NCBI RefSeq assembly: GCF_003474435.1 | Contig: NZ_QRNF01000026.1 | Coordinates: 1-53,767, forward strand | DNA length: 53,767 nucleotides | Direction: 5' to 3' | Origin: Ruminococcus sp. AF46-10NS | GTDB lineage: Bacteria > Bacillota > Clostridia > Lachnospirales > Lachnospiraceae | In this document: positions 25,588 to 34,722 of the stretch, piece after piece | How positions within the stretch are numbered: the stretch's first letter is position 1 | Layout: the number at the start of each line of letters is the position of its first letter | Made by a program: the position numbers and the translations under genes | Notes under the pieces: generated by a model | Seen by the model: the letters and a program-made list of their open reading frames with translations, nothing else | Databases searched by the model: none | Told to the model about the DNA's origin: nothing

Positions 25588-26007
25588 TTATTTCTTAGCT
25601 TTAGGTCTCTTAGCTCCGTATTTGGAACGAGCCTGTTTTCTGTTAGCGACACCTGCTGTATCAAGAGTACCTCTGATGATGTGGTATCTTGTACCAGGTA
25701 AGTCCTTAACTCTTCCTCCACGGATAAGAACAACGCTATGCTCCTGAAGGTTGTGACCCTCTCCTGGAATGTAGCTTGTTACCTCGATACCGTTGGAAAG
25801 ACGAACTCTGGCGATCTTTCTAAGAGCTGAGTTAGGCTTTTTAGGAGTAGCTGTCTTAACAGCTGTACAAACACCACGTTTCTGTGGAGCAGCCTGATCA
25901 ACTGATTTCTTTCTTAAAGAGTTAAATGTTTTCTGCAGAGCCGGTGCTGTAGATTTCTTAACAGCTGTCTGACGGCCCTTTCTTACTAACTGGTTGAATG
26001 TTGGCAT
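25588..26007 (-). CDS. rpsL: 30S ribosomal protein S12
   Basis: A 139-residue S12 of the Firmicutes length. The decoding-site segments read [11 protein letters not shown] and [10 protein letters not shown], the unmutated sequences at the positions where streptomycin-resistance changes occur. ATG follows GGAGG. It is the first gene of the str operon here. Confidence 0.97.
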   Translation of the reverse strand: MPTFNQLVRKGRQTAVKKSTAPALQKTFNSLRKKSVDQAAPQKRGVCTAVKTATPKKPNSALRKIARVRLSNGIEVTSYIPGEGHNLQEHSVVLIRGGRVKDLPGTRYHIIRGTLDTAGVANRKQARSKYGAKRPKAKK

Positions 26008-26118
26008 TCCATTTCACCTCCCGATTTATTTCTCCATGGGCTTTCCCATGGGGCCTTGCGGTTGCTATTTACAAATTACGGCATGCGAAAATATAACGTT
26101 TCATTCGCACGCTTGCTC

Positions 26119-26148
26119 ATTATAGACCGTAAATATACGGCTTGTCAA
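26119..26148 (-). promoter_or_regulatory. str operon promoter
   Basis: TTGACA (26143-26148) and TATAAT (26119-26124) on the minus strand, 18 nt apart. The leader to rpsL contains a perfect CCATGGG/CCCATGG hairpin (26032-26049). Confidence 0.75.
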
Positions 26149-26233
26149 GGTGTTTTACAAAGAATTTTTGCTGATTTTACAGGGGTTCAGCGCAATTTTC
26201 TTCATAGATGTCACAACCCTGCGAAAATGACAC

Positions 26234-26842
26234 TTATACTTCCAGAACCTTGTCTTTCCCCTTCCCCGGAAAAACATTCTGCAAAACAGCTGCCGCTCCA
26301 AAAACCTCTGCATTTTCCTCTGTATAATCGCCTTCTTTATCCATCCAGAAATCCACAACTTTCTGTGCATCTTTATACCGTCTGTCTGCGATCCAGGCAT
26401 AAATCAGCGCAGCTGCCGCAGCCGGGTCATTCTCATCCTCTCCATACCATCTCTCGCAGAAATCCCCTGCCTCTTTTTTCTTATTTAAAGACAGCATAGA
26501 TGATGCCAGACGGAACCGTATATCAGACGGCGATGCCTTTTGCCATGCAAAAAGCTTCAGAAGTTTTCTGCATACTTTTTCCAGCTGTTCCTGCTCTTCT
26601 TCCTGTTCCAGAAACTCCATGTAATCATCCAGCCAAACCTTCAGATCAAACATAAAATCCGTGCTTCCATCCAGGATAAAAAGCTCCTGTGCGAAATCCC
26701 CGTATTTTTTCCGGCCATGCTCAACGATCTCTGCCAGCGTCTCAAACGCCCGGTTCCACACCGTCACATCGGAGTTTTCCTTTACCATACCCTCGTAAGA
26801 CTGTATCATCTGCGTCTCCAGTCTTTTCCACAGTTTTTCCAT
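26234..26842 (-). CDS. Hypothetical helical protein, possibly TPR-like
   Basis: A 202-residue, mostly helical protein rich in Glu, Lys and Trp, beginning MEKLWKRLETQMIQSYEGM. Helical pairs such as DPAAAAALIYAWIADRRYKDAQ look like tetratricopeptide repeats. The start is the ATG after AAAGGGAAATATC; a longer frame from 26989, directly after the YfhO stop codon, has no good ribosome binding site. It lies between yfhO and the str promoter. I do not recognise a function. Confidence 0.6.
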   Translation of the reverse strand: MEKLWKRLETQMIQSYEGMVKENSDVTVWNRAFETLAEIVEHGRKKYGDFAQELFILDGSTDFMFDLKVWLDDYMEFLEQEEEQEQLEKVCRKLLKLFAWQKASPSDIRFRLASSMLSLNKKKEAGDFCERWYGEDENDPAAAAALIYAWIADRRYKDAQKVVDFWMDKEGDYTEENAEVFGAAAVLQNVFPGKGKDKVLEV

Positions 26843-26989
26843 GATATTTCCCTTTCTTCCAGACAGATCACTCTCTATCTGCCTGCTGACTGTTTCCAGC
26901 CATTCAGTACCGCACAGTCTGAACCAGCTGATTTTTCTGCTATGGCCTCCGCTCCTTCCAGGAAGTATATCACGTCTTTTTCTATTCAT

Positions 26990-29530
26990 CTACTGTATCC
27001 AGGTAAAATATCTCCTTCTCCCGTAATTTTTCCGCTTTCTGCTTCCTGCATACTCTATAATTCCCAGCACAAATACTATTAATATAGAAAGAACTGCTCC
27101 AATCCAAAACCCAGGTGTATGATACTTCATAACAATCTTATGTGGCCCTGCAGAAAGCTTCACCCCGGTAAGTCCCTGCAAGTTCAGTGTTTCCGCTTTT
27201 TTTCCATCTACGTAGATCTGCATATCTGGATCGTAAAAACTGCCGATCATAAGTATTCCATCCCTTTGCACAGTTATGTTCCCTTTTCCTCCTGCAAGAT
27301 CCGTCTGCTGTAAAGAAAGTTTTTCATAGATTTCATCCAGATCTGCCTCCTGATAAGCTCCGAGAACGGCCTCGTGTATACCGGAATTTGCAGTAATATG
27401 AACGATTGTTTCTGTATCATAAGTTCCTAGATCCAGAAAATTATTATTCCAGTAATCTGACTTCTGCTCCTGCCCGTTGATCGTAACTGTATCCGGCTCT
27501 GTTCCCGGAATGTAAAGATATCCATGTTCGTCTTTTTTCAGACAGATATTGAAGGCTGCTATTCCGGTAAGTGTTGTCTCAGAGCTGACTGTCTTCAGAT
27601 TATAAAGTCTTTTCCCTGCAATGCCTCTGAGCAGCCGGTTCTGTACTTCCATTGGATTAGTGCCTGCCATTGCATAATCCACTGCAGAATCACTGACCAT
27701 ATATCCGGCTTTCAGCGCACGGGGATTTTCATACAGGTCAAAAAACGGACTTTCCCCCATCTTCTGATAGGATGTGTTCAGCATCCTTGTATTCCGACAG
27801 ATCAGATAACGGATTCCAAGAAGCATATCCATTGCCTCTGTTGCACCTGCATATTGATAACGGTTCTCCAGATTTTCAAAACCCATGTTTTTCACGAAAT
27901 CCCACATTTCTTCCGTATTGGTGGATGAATACATTGAAATTCCATTAAGCTGATACAGAAGTTCCTCATTTCTCACCAGCGGATTCACAATAGCAGCTCT
28001 GTAATTTACCTGATCTGCATTTACAGAATCCATAAGTTCACTAACTTCCTGCTCGCTTTCCACATAAATGTCACGACTGGCTGTTCCGTTATATGTGATG
28101 CTTACGATCCCATGGATTCCGGTTTCTGCAAGGATCAACAACATAAGCATACAGCTGCATACTTTTCGGATTTCCACACATCCGAAACGGTTTGCCAAAA
28201 GTTTTCCACAAATAAAACATTCCGTCCACACAGGTAAAAACATCAGTGCAACAGCACCGGCTGAGAATAAAATTTCTCTGTTTTTTCCACCCAGTATTCC
28301 TACAGCTGCGCAAAATATTTCTGCTGCTGCCAGCCCTGCAAAAAGCCATTTTCTGCTCTGTACAGATATTTTTCCCCAGGCATCACCGGTCACTCTGAGA
28401 AGCAGGAATACCAGAACAAAAGCAAATCGGTTGGGAATTCCCACCGGCTTATGCAGTCCGTGAAAAAGGAGATTCAACATCGTTACATGGAACCCTGCAA
28501 AATATAAAACGATCAGCAAACCCAGCACGATTTTTTCCACAATTCGGATCTCTTTGTTAAAAAAATACATTCCTGCAAAAAGCAGCACCGCGCAGCCGCA
28601 GTAAAGGTTCACATCTCCCTGCTCGCCTGATTTCACAAAAGACAGGGAATCTTCCATCAGCGCGCCAAGCTGTTTCCAGAGATCTCCGTAAACACCGCTC
28701 AGTCCGTTTCCTGCCTCTGTTGCTGCAGCTGTTCTGGAAACTGCGATGATTCCGGGGATCAGCGTAATTCCTGCAAGACCTGCAGCCGCAATGGAAGCTC
28801 CCACGAACGTCCGCAGTGAATAAAAAATCCCAGCTCCGCGCCGGTCCGGTTCCGTCGCCATCATAATAATAAGATTGGCCAGATAATAAAGCGCTGCAAA
28901 TACGCACAGCATAAATCCCATATAATAGCTGGTCAGAATGCAATATCCCAGCACCAGGCAATATCTTTTCCATCTTCCGGTATATACAAGCTGTTCTATA
29001 AGATATGCCAGCACCGGAAGCATCATAATGCAGTCAAACCACATCACATTGCTGTAATATCCCAGCATAAAATTTGACAGACCGTACATACAGCCAAGAG
29101 AAACTGCCATACTGCTTCTGCCAGAATATTTTTTTCCGGAATACCATGCCATGGACACGCTGCAAAGTCCTACTTTGACCAGAATCACAGCTGTCACGGC
29201 TTCGTTTACGTACATGAATTTCATCAGCAGAAGGATCGGTAAACTGAACGGGCTGCAGAGATAATAACAGAATAAGCCATAAAAATTGTATCCCATGGCG
29301 TGTGAAGAATAAGTCCATCCCAGACCTTTTCCAAGCTGGCTGGCAAGCTCTTTATAAAAAGCTGTATACTGGTGGACACCGTCTACAACAAGTGCTGACG
29401 CCTCCCCAAAGGGATACACGCCTTTCAGGGCAAAACCAGCCATAAATATGATTACCGGAAACAAAAATGCCAGGATATAGACCCAGGCCGGAGTTCTGCT
29501 TCTGTGATTTCGTTTCTTCTGTAATTTCAT
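26990..29530 (-). CDS. YfhO-family multi-pass membrane protein
   Basis: An 846-residue protein with an N-terminal arm, about 12 membrane segments in the first 470 residues, a large extracytoplasmic domain (about 480-800), a final transmembrane segment and a basic tail. The start (FPVIIFMAGFALKGVYPFGEAS) and the DGVHQYTAFYKEL motif are typical of YfhO proteins, which resemble GT-C glycosyltransferases and modify wall or membrane polymers such as lipoteichoic acid in other Firmicutes. Which polymer is modified here is unknown. Confidence 0.82.
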   Translation of the reverse strand: MKLQKKRNHRSRTPAWVYILAFLFPVIIFMAGFALKGVYPFGEASALVVDGVHQYTAFYKELASQLGKGLGWTYSSHAMGYNFYGLFCYYLCSPFSLPILLLMKFMYVNEAVTAVILVKVGLCSVSMAWYSGKKYSGRSSMAVSLGCMYGLSNFMLGYYSNVMWFDCIMMLPVLAYLIEQLVYTGRWKRYCLVLGYCILTSYYMGFMLCVFAALYYLANLIIMMATEPDRRGAGIFYSLRTFVGASIAAAGLAGITLIPGIIAVSRTAAATEAGNGLSGVYGDLWKQLGALMEDSLSFVKSGEQGDVNLYCGCAVLLFAGMYFFNKEIRIVEKIVLGLLIVLYFAGFHVTMLNLLFHGLHKPVGIPNRFAFVLVFLLLRVTGDAWGKISVQSRKWLFAGLAAAEIFCAAVGILGGKNREILFSAGAVALMFLPVWTECFICGKLLANRFGCVEIRKVCSCMLMLLILAETGIHGIVSITYNGTASRDIYVESEQEVSELMDSVNADQVNYRAAIVNPLVRNEELLYQLNGISMYSSTNTEEMWDFVKNMGFENLENRYQYAGATEAMDMLLGIRYLICRNTRMLNTSYQKMGESPFFDLYENPRALKAGYMVSDSAVDYAMAGTNPMEVQNRLLRGIAGKRLYNLKTVSSETTLTGIAAFNICLKKDEHGYLYIPGTEPDTVTINGQEQKSDYWNNNFLDLGTYDTETIVHITANSGIHEAVLGAYQEADLDEIYEKLSLQQTDLAGGKGNITVQRDGILMIGSFYDPDMQIYVDGKKAETLNLQGLTGVKLSAGPHKIVMKYHTPGFWIGAVLSILIVFVLGIIEYAGSRKRKNYGRRRYFTWIQ

Positions 29531-29540
29531 CGTATTTCCT

Positions 29541-30074
29541 CTTCCGTCGATTCTTATCAGTCGTCAGGCAGATATTTACCATCTGCATTCAAGTCATGCG
29601 GATATTCGCAATCCACCTGTTACTGTTCACTCCATTCTCAGTAACATCCACTTCGCTACTTGCTCATAAGAGCAGACGCTGCGCTTATCTATATTCGAAA
29701 TGTATTATAACACTTCCTATAATGTATCACGTGTTTGTGAAAATACTGCGAAATTTTGACTGAATATTACATAAAGAAAAAAGCTGCCATACCATTGGAG
29801 ACACAGAAAACTCCGCCGATATAACAGCTTTTTTCTGAAGTAGCCTGTGTACGCTGATCCACAGGATCCTTCATGGGTGTAATTATTAACTTTATGTGAT
29901 GAGTTTTTTAGTTCTGCCCTGTATTTATGTCGGATATTCACATATCCGCAGGTGGCTGATACAGGTTAAGAACTATTATGTTTACATGATAGCATGACCA
30001 TGTTTATTTGTAAAATTAATATTTAGTTTTTATAATATAGAATTCTTTAATAATTGGACATTGCTGTTTTGCTC
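29541..30074. other. Gap between yfhO and the ACT gene with a terminator
   Basis: About 530 bp without a convincing gene. A long hairpin, AAAAAAGCTG (about 29777-29786) and CAGCTTTTTT (about 29825-29834) with inner GGAG/CTCC pairing, looks like a terminator for the upstream genes on the minus strand. The stretch nearer yfhO has AT-rich promoter-like DNA (TATAAT on the minus strand near 29705). Nothing else is seen. Confidence 0.5.
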
Positions 30075-30479
30075 TTATAAAACACTGTATCCTCTGGATT
30101 TCAGACATTCTCTTACTTCCATGATATCTTCTGTATGGAATACCATAATCGGCTTGCCGGAATCACGATTAAAAGAAAGATACAGATAATCCACACTTAC
30201 GTTACTGTCCTTCAGTGTAAGAAGAAGATCATTGAGATTTCCTGTTTTATCTTCTACTTCTACTCCGATCACCTCAATAACATGGCAGAGATAACCGGCA
30301 CCGATCAGAGCCTCCTTCGCTTTTTCCGGATCAGAAACTACCATTCTTACAATTCCGTACTCAGCACTGTCGTTGGTGACAGATCCCAGAATGTTAATGT
30401 CCTCTTCCTTCAGGATCCCTGTGATGTTCTGCATAACGCCCTTCTTGTTCTCTGCGTATATGGATAACTGTTTCAGCAT
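30075..30479 (-). CDS. Tandem ACT-domain protein
   Basis: A 134-residue protein made of two ACT domains (KQLSIYAENKKGVMQNITGI at the start; a second one from about residue 68, VIEVIGVEVEDKTGNLNDLL). ACT domains bind amino acids and regulate enzymes or transcription. Standalone double-ACT proteins like this are common in Clostridia beside phenylacetate-CoA ligase genes, but no such gene is here, so the ligand is unknown. The start is the ATG after AAGGAAAGAGAGGC. Confidence 0.8.
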   Translation of the reverse strand: MLKQLSIYAENKKGVMQNITGILKEEDINILGSVTNDSAEYGIVRMVVSDPEKAKEALIGAGYLCHVIEVIGVEVEDKTGNLNDLLLTLKDSNVSVDYLYLSFNRDSGKPIMVFHTEDIMEVRECLKSRGYSVL

Positions 30480-30579
30480 GATAAAAGCCTCTCTTTCCTT
30501 CGTGGTGTATTCAATGCCTGGCAAAGCAGCCATTCGCACTTATATACAAATCTTCGCACAACTCACCAGGTATGTCAAC

Positions 30580-30834
30580 TTAATTTCGCACTTGCAGATA
30601 CTTCTTCCGGGTCGCAAGCCCTCCACGGATATGTCTCTCCTGCTTATTCACATCCAGTACCTTCCGCACTTCCACAGCCATCCCCGGATTGATCACCTTC
30701 AACCGTTCCACACAGTCCTTATGTACCGTGCTCTTACTGATCCCAAATTTCTTTGCCGCCTGCCTCACCGTAGCCTTTGTTTCAATAATATACCCTGCGA
30801 TCTCAACTGCACGTTCCTCTATATAATCCTTCAC
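30580..30834 (-). CDS. spoIIID: Sporulation transcription factor SpoIIID
   Basis: An 84-residue protein matching SpoIIID: MKDYIEERAVEIAGYII, helix-turn-helix VRQAAKKFGISKSTVHKD and a basic C-terminal segment (HIRGGLATRKKYLQ) that contacts DNA. It acts in the mother cell at the early sigma-E stage. The start is GTG, seven bases after GGAGG. Its presence marks the host as an endospore former. Confidence 0.93.
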   Translation of the reverse strand: MKDYIEERAVEIAGYIIETKATVRQAAKKFGISKSTVHKDCVERLKVINPGMAVEVRKVLDVNKQERHIRGGLATRKKYLQVRN

Positions 30835-30942
30835 TGCCAAGCCTCCGAAGACGCTTTTTTACAGTGTATGCCGGGGGATTTCGAGGTATGTCTTTACAAA
30901 TGATCTCTATACACTTACGTATTACTTTATTACTATCCTTCT

Positions 30943-31623
30943 TTACCCTTCAACCTTCTTACGCTTCTTATAAATCACAAGACAGACAACCACAAATACA
31001 ACAGTAACAGCTACAGTCAGAGGCAGGATCCTGGATGATTCCGCGCCAAGCAGAAGGCCGAATCCCTGTCTCAGAGTCAGGATTCCGAAAATGGAAAAAA
31101 TAAAAAATGCAACCGTATTGAGGATTCCTTCCGGTGCCTTGCTCTTCAGAAGATAACCAATAAGAAGTCCGATCACATCCGCAGCAAAAAGTCCCAGGGA
31201 ACAGGCGAGCCATACAACAACAGCAGCACTTAAGCCCTCATTTGCTCCAAAAGTGATCGCTGTGAGCTGTGTCTTATCACCAAGTTCAGCAACAAAAAAT
31301 GTACAGAACACAGAAAGCGGTGCGAACTTGATTTTTCGGTCTTTTACATTCTCTTCCTCATCATCGTCACTCTTTAAAGTAGTTGCTGCAAAAAACAGGA
31401 ACGCCGCACCTGCGATCAACCGGATCAGCCAGGTAGGAACTACCGTGCTGACAAGACCTCCTGCCAGAACTGCCAGTCCGTTAAGAACGATGATCGCAAC
31501 ACCTGTTCCAAGCAGAATGTCTTTCAGTTTGAACTTGGAAGTCATCGCCACCAGCATCAGCTGTGTCTTGTCGCCCATTTCCGCAATAAATTGAGTAAAG
31601 AGCACTTTCATAAATAATAACAT
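30943..31623 (-). CDS. TMEM165/GDT1 (UPF0016) family cation exporter, probably Mn2+
   Basis: A 226-residue protein with six transmembrane segments in two inverted halves, each with the family motif E-x-G-D-K-T-Q (EMGDKTQLM and ELGDKTQLT). Bacterial relatives such as MneA export manganese, and a yybP-ykoY manganese riboswitch in the leader supports that. Acidic loop between halves (KSDDDEEENV). ATG follows AAGGAG; two other in-frame ATGs are possible. Confidence 0.88.
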   Translation of the reverse strand: MLLFMKVLFTQFIAEMGDKTQLMLVAMTSKFKLKDILLGTGVAIIVLNGLAVLAGGLVSTVVPTWLIRLIAGAAFLFFAATTLKSDDDEEENVKDRKIKFAPLSVFCTFFVAELGDKTQLTAITFGANEGLSAAVVVWLACSLGLFAADVIGLLIGYLLKSKAPEGILNTVAFFIFSIFGILTLRQGFGLLLGAESSRILPLTVAVTVVFVVVCLVIYKKRKKVEG

Positions 31624-31673
31624 ATCTCTTTTTCTCCTTTTCATATGTGTCCGGTCAGAAGATATTTCTTATG

Positions 31674-31808
31674 ACAAAAAAAGACCCACGTATACCTTAT
31701 CTCCACAATAGAAATAAAATATACATGAGTCTCATTCTTTAAGATTTGCCAGGTGCGCACACCAGTATGTTGACAAACCACGTTTACACGCGAATTACTC
31801 CCTCACGG
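31674..31808 (-). promoter_or_regulatory. yybP-ykoY manganese riboswitch with intrinsic terminator
   Basis: On the minus strand the leader reads CGTGAGGGAGTA (5' side, about 31795-31806), AACATACTGG, and AATGAGACTCATG (3' side), the conserved core of the yybP-ykoY aptamer. CGTGAG and CTCATG can form P1. A terminator hairpin uses GACTCATGTATA (31720-31731) with TATACGTGGGTC (31683-31694), followed by seven T. P1 and terminator share CTCATG, so they exclude each other: ligand binding should block termination and switch the exporter on at high manganese. Confidence 0.85.
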
Positions 31809-31852
31809 AATTAATTTTCGTCATTATAGCAAAGTTGAGAAATTTTGTCAAT

Positions 31853-32794
31853 TCAGAAATCACGTCCTGCTCCGCCACCTCCGAAGCTTCCTCCGTCACC
31901 GGAATCTCCGCTATCATAACTGCTGTCATAATCATAGTCATCGTTATTATCCGTACTGCTTCCACCACTGCTGCCTTTTCCGCCTCGGTTAAGTAACCAG
32001 CTAAGCGGAAACAGAGAATTAAACAAACGATGCAGAACTATCATCTTACTGAAATTCTTTTTCCAGTATTCCGACATATCCTTTCCCTGGATTTTCCAAA
32101 GAAGACCTTTCAAAAGTAATACGAGATTTACAAAAATAAATACAGGAATCGTAACAAACCCCAGATACGCCCCCGCCATGATCAGAACGATCAGTACTAA
32201 TCCCAGGGCGATTTCCCACGGTTTTCCTTCATCCTCTTCATCTGCTTCTGCCTGTGCTTCCTTGTATTCCGGCACTGTCACTGCTTCCAGCCCATACTCA
32301 TCACGAATTTCATTTAACAGTGCATAATAAAGCTGCACAGTACCTTTTTCAAAATTGTCTTCTTTATAAGAAGGAACTGCATACTCATCCAGAAGCCGTC
32401 CTGTCTTCGCATCCGGCAGCTTTCCTTCCAGGCCATATCCGACAGCGTTCCAAACTTTACGATCAGAAACGGAAAGTACAACCAGAACTCCATTATTCTT
32501 GTCTTTTGATCCAATTCCCCATTTACGTCCCACTTCAACTGCATAATCACTGATATCCTCCCCTTCGGTGGAATCAACAGTAAGCACTACAAGCTGGGCA
32601 GTTGTATCATCATGAAGCTGTTTTCCTGCTTCACACAATGTCTCTTTCCAGGAATCACTGAAAACTCCTGCATAATCATTCACATAAAATTCTTTCGTGG
32701 CAGACGGGATCTCACCGTGAACTACCAGAATATTTCCAGACAACACCATTGTAAAAATCAGCAGTGTTGCCATCCATCTGCGTATTTTTTTCAT
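31853..32794 (-). CDS. TPM-domain membrane protein (YgcG-like)
   Basis: A 313-residue protein with an N-terminal signal segment (MATLLIFTMVLSGNILVVHG), a TPM domain (FYVNDYAGVFSDSWKETL to about residue 170), a transmembrane hairpin (about 200-240) and a glycine-rich tail ending GGSFGGGGAGRDF. TPM proteins travel with LemA proteins; the LemA gene is directly upstream. Function is uncertain (envelope integrity or photosystem repair in other lineages). ATG follows GGGGGAACAGCCT. Confidence 0.85.
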   Translation of the reverse strand: MKKIRRWMATLLIFTMVLSGNILVVHGEIPSATKEFYVNDYAGVFSDSWKETLCEAGKQLHDDTTAQLVVLTVDSTEGEDISDYAVEVGRKWGIGSKDKNNGVLVVLSVSDRKVWNAVGYGLEGKLPDAKTGRLLDEYAVPSYKEDNFEKGTVQLYYALLNEIRDEYGLEAVTVPEYKEAQAEADEEDEGKPWEIALGLVLIVLIMAGAYLGFVTIPVFIFVNLVLLLKGLLWKIQGKDMSEYWKKNFSKMIVLHRLFNSLFPLSWLLNRGGKGSSGGSSTDNNDDYDYDSSYDSGDSGDGGSFGGGGAGRDF

Positions 32795-32823
32795 AGGCTG
32801 TTCCCCCATTGCAGTACAGCTTA

Positions 32824-33390
32824 TCAGTCGGCAAGCATCTCTCCTACGTCAGGAGTCTCCTGGGCAGAAGTACTGGCTTCAAAATACGACGCCTTCTCAA
32901 ACCCAAAGACTGAACCCAGAATATTTCCCGGGAACTTCACGAGCTTCGTATTATAAGATTTCACAGCATCATTATAATCTTTTCTTGCTACTGAAATACG
33001 GTTCTCACTTCCGGACAGCTCATCCATAAGGCTGACATAAGTTGTATCACTCTTCAACTCAGGATAATTCTCCACTACAACTTTAAGGCCATTCAGTGCA
33101 CTCTCCACCTGCTGATCTGCCTCCGCTTTCTCTTCCATAGTATCTGCATCCATCAGCTGGCTGCGGGCTTCCAGAACCTTGTCAAAAACTTCCGTCTCAT
33201 GTTTCGCATAACTCTTTACTGTGCTGACAAGATTCGGGATCAGATCCGCCCTCCTCTGCAGCATGGTCTCAACATCGGCCTGTGCTGTATCTACCGATTC
33301 TCTGTCTCCTGCCAGTCCGTTATAGCTGACAGCCAGTCCACCTGCCAGTACAAGGATCACGACAACAATGATTGCGAGTGTTTTTTTCAT
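32824..33390 (-). CDS. LemA family protein
   Basis: A 188-residue protein with one N-terminal transmembrane segment (LAIIVVVILVLAGGLAV) and helical LemA domain (RADLIPNLVSTVKSYAKHE; VARKDYNDAVKSYN). It ends 30 nt before the TPM gene, forming the usual LemA/TPM pair of membrane proteins of unknown function. Confidence 0.9.
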   Translation of the reverse strand: MKKTLAIIVVVILVLAGGLAVSYNGLAGDRESVDTAQADVETMLQRRADLIPNLVSTVKSYAKHETEVFDKVLEARSQLMDADTMEEKAEADQQVESALNGLKVVVENYPELKSDTTYVSLMDELSGSENRISVARKDYNDAVKSYNTKLVKFPGNILGSVFGFEKASYFEASTSAQETPDVGEMLAD

Positions 33391-33583
33391 TTCTGCTTCC
33401 CCCTTCCGGTGTATTTAATGTGAAATATCTGGACAATAGCTGCGCGGATATTCACCAGCCATATTCCTTTGATTCCATTGTACCAAACCCGCCAAAAATA
33501 CACCACAAAAAAGTCCAACTTTACGGTGAAATATATCTGGATTTGTCACGATTCATTTTGTGAGCAGCAGCCCGGATTTTCCA

Positions 33584-34528
33584 TTAGAATTTCTCTGCCA
33601 TCTCCCTCAGTCCCTGATACATTTTTTCAGATAAAGGAATCTCCACGCCCAGACGTTTAGCCTCTTTCACAATATATCCACTGAAAGTCTCCAGCTCTGT
33701 CTGTTTCTTACAGATTCGATAATCTCTCTGCAGAGAACTTGTGGCATTATCTGCATGCACGTGGCGGAATTTATGGATCACTTCATTGATATGCTCATCT
33801 GTCAAAGCCACACCCCTGGCACGTCCTACACTTGCAGCTTCCCACACAAGAGTTTCATACTGCTGTGCTTTCACCTGATCACTTCGCAGTTCTCCGATCG
33901 TGTTGTCATAAAAAGCAGTCATCACATTAAACGCGCAATTAAGGATATATTTCCGCCAGATCTCTACCTCAATATCCCCCTCATCTTTATAATCAATATC
34001 TGCACCTTTCAAGATCTTTGCAACTTCCGCAACTTTCTCCCTCTGCTTCTCATCCGCATTTTTGATTCCAATACACAGCCATGTAAATGTATCCTGCTGA
34101 GAAATGGAAAAATCTTCATTTGCAAAAGCCACCGTATAGATCAGAGAGTCTACCACCGTTCCTTTTCCGATCAGCGTACGGATATTTTCTCCCGGATCAA
34201 CACCATTCATTACCGGAATGATCACCGTATCCTCTGTAACCATATCCCGGATACTCTCGCACACCTCTGCAAGAGAGTAATTTTTTACACAGATAAAAAT
34301 ATAATCCTGCCGTCCCATATCGCAGACCGGAACTACCCGCTCCGGCCTTGCAATGATCTCACCTTTATAATCACTGTGCAGCACAAGCCCCTTCTCCCGG
34401 ATACTCTCCGCTCTGGCTCCACGTGCCACCATTGTCACATGAGGATATGCTCTTGCCAGCATCCCTGCCACATATCCACCAACACCGCCGATTCCGATCA
34501 CTGCAATTTTTTTCTCTTCTGCCTTCAT
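33584..34528 (-). CDS. 2-dehydropantoate 2-reductase family protein
   Basis: A 314-residue ketopantoate reductase-like enzyme (PanE/ApbA): N-terminal Rossmann motif GIGGVGGYVAGML, central VKNYSLAEV and MNGVDPGEN, C-terminal helical domain with the EIWRKYILNCAFN catalytic segment. It reduces ketopantoate with NADPH in pantothenate synthesis or a similar 2-oxo acid; no pantothenate genes are nearby, so the substrate is not fixed. It is divergent from the aminotransferase gene. Confidence 0.82.
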   Translation of the reverse strand: MKAEEKKIAVIGIGGVGGYVAGMLARAYPHVTMVARGARAESIREKGLVLHSDYKGEIIARPERVVPVCDMGRQDYIFICVKNYSLAEVCESIRDMVTEDTVIIPVMNGVDPGENIRTLIGKGTVVDSLIYTVAFANEDFSISQQDTFTWLCIGIKNADEKQREKVAEVAKILKGADIDYKDEGDIEVEIWRKYILNCAFNVMTAFYDNTIGELRSDQVKAQQYETLVWEAASVGRARGVALTDEHINEVIHKFRHVHADNATSSLQRDYRICKKQTELETFSGYIVKEAKRLGVEIPLSEKMYQGLREMAEKF

Positions 34529-34722
34529 CTCATCTGTCTCCTTTTTTCACGGATGTCCTGTATTTCTGCGGTTATAAAACCATTATCTCCGCATAATTAT
34601 TCATAATCACATTTTATCAGATAGCAAAGAAAATTACTATCCTGCCTTTCTTTGAAAAGAATTCTGGTGTATACTGGAATTACTTTTTAAATGAAAAAAA
34701 TAAACAAATGAGGTGACAGAAC

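Noticed and set aside
29700..30000. Small RNA gene in the yfhO upstream gap
   Set aside because: Only a terminator-like hairpin is visible; no promoter pair defines a transcript.
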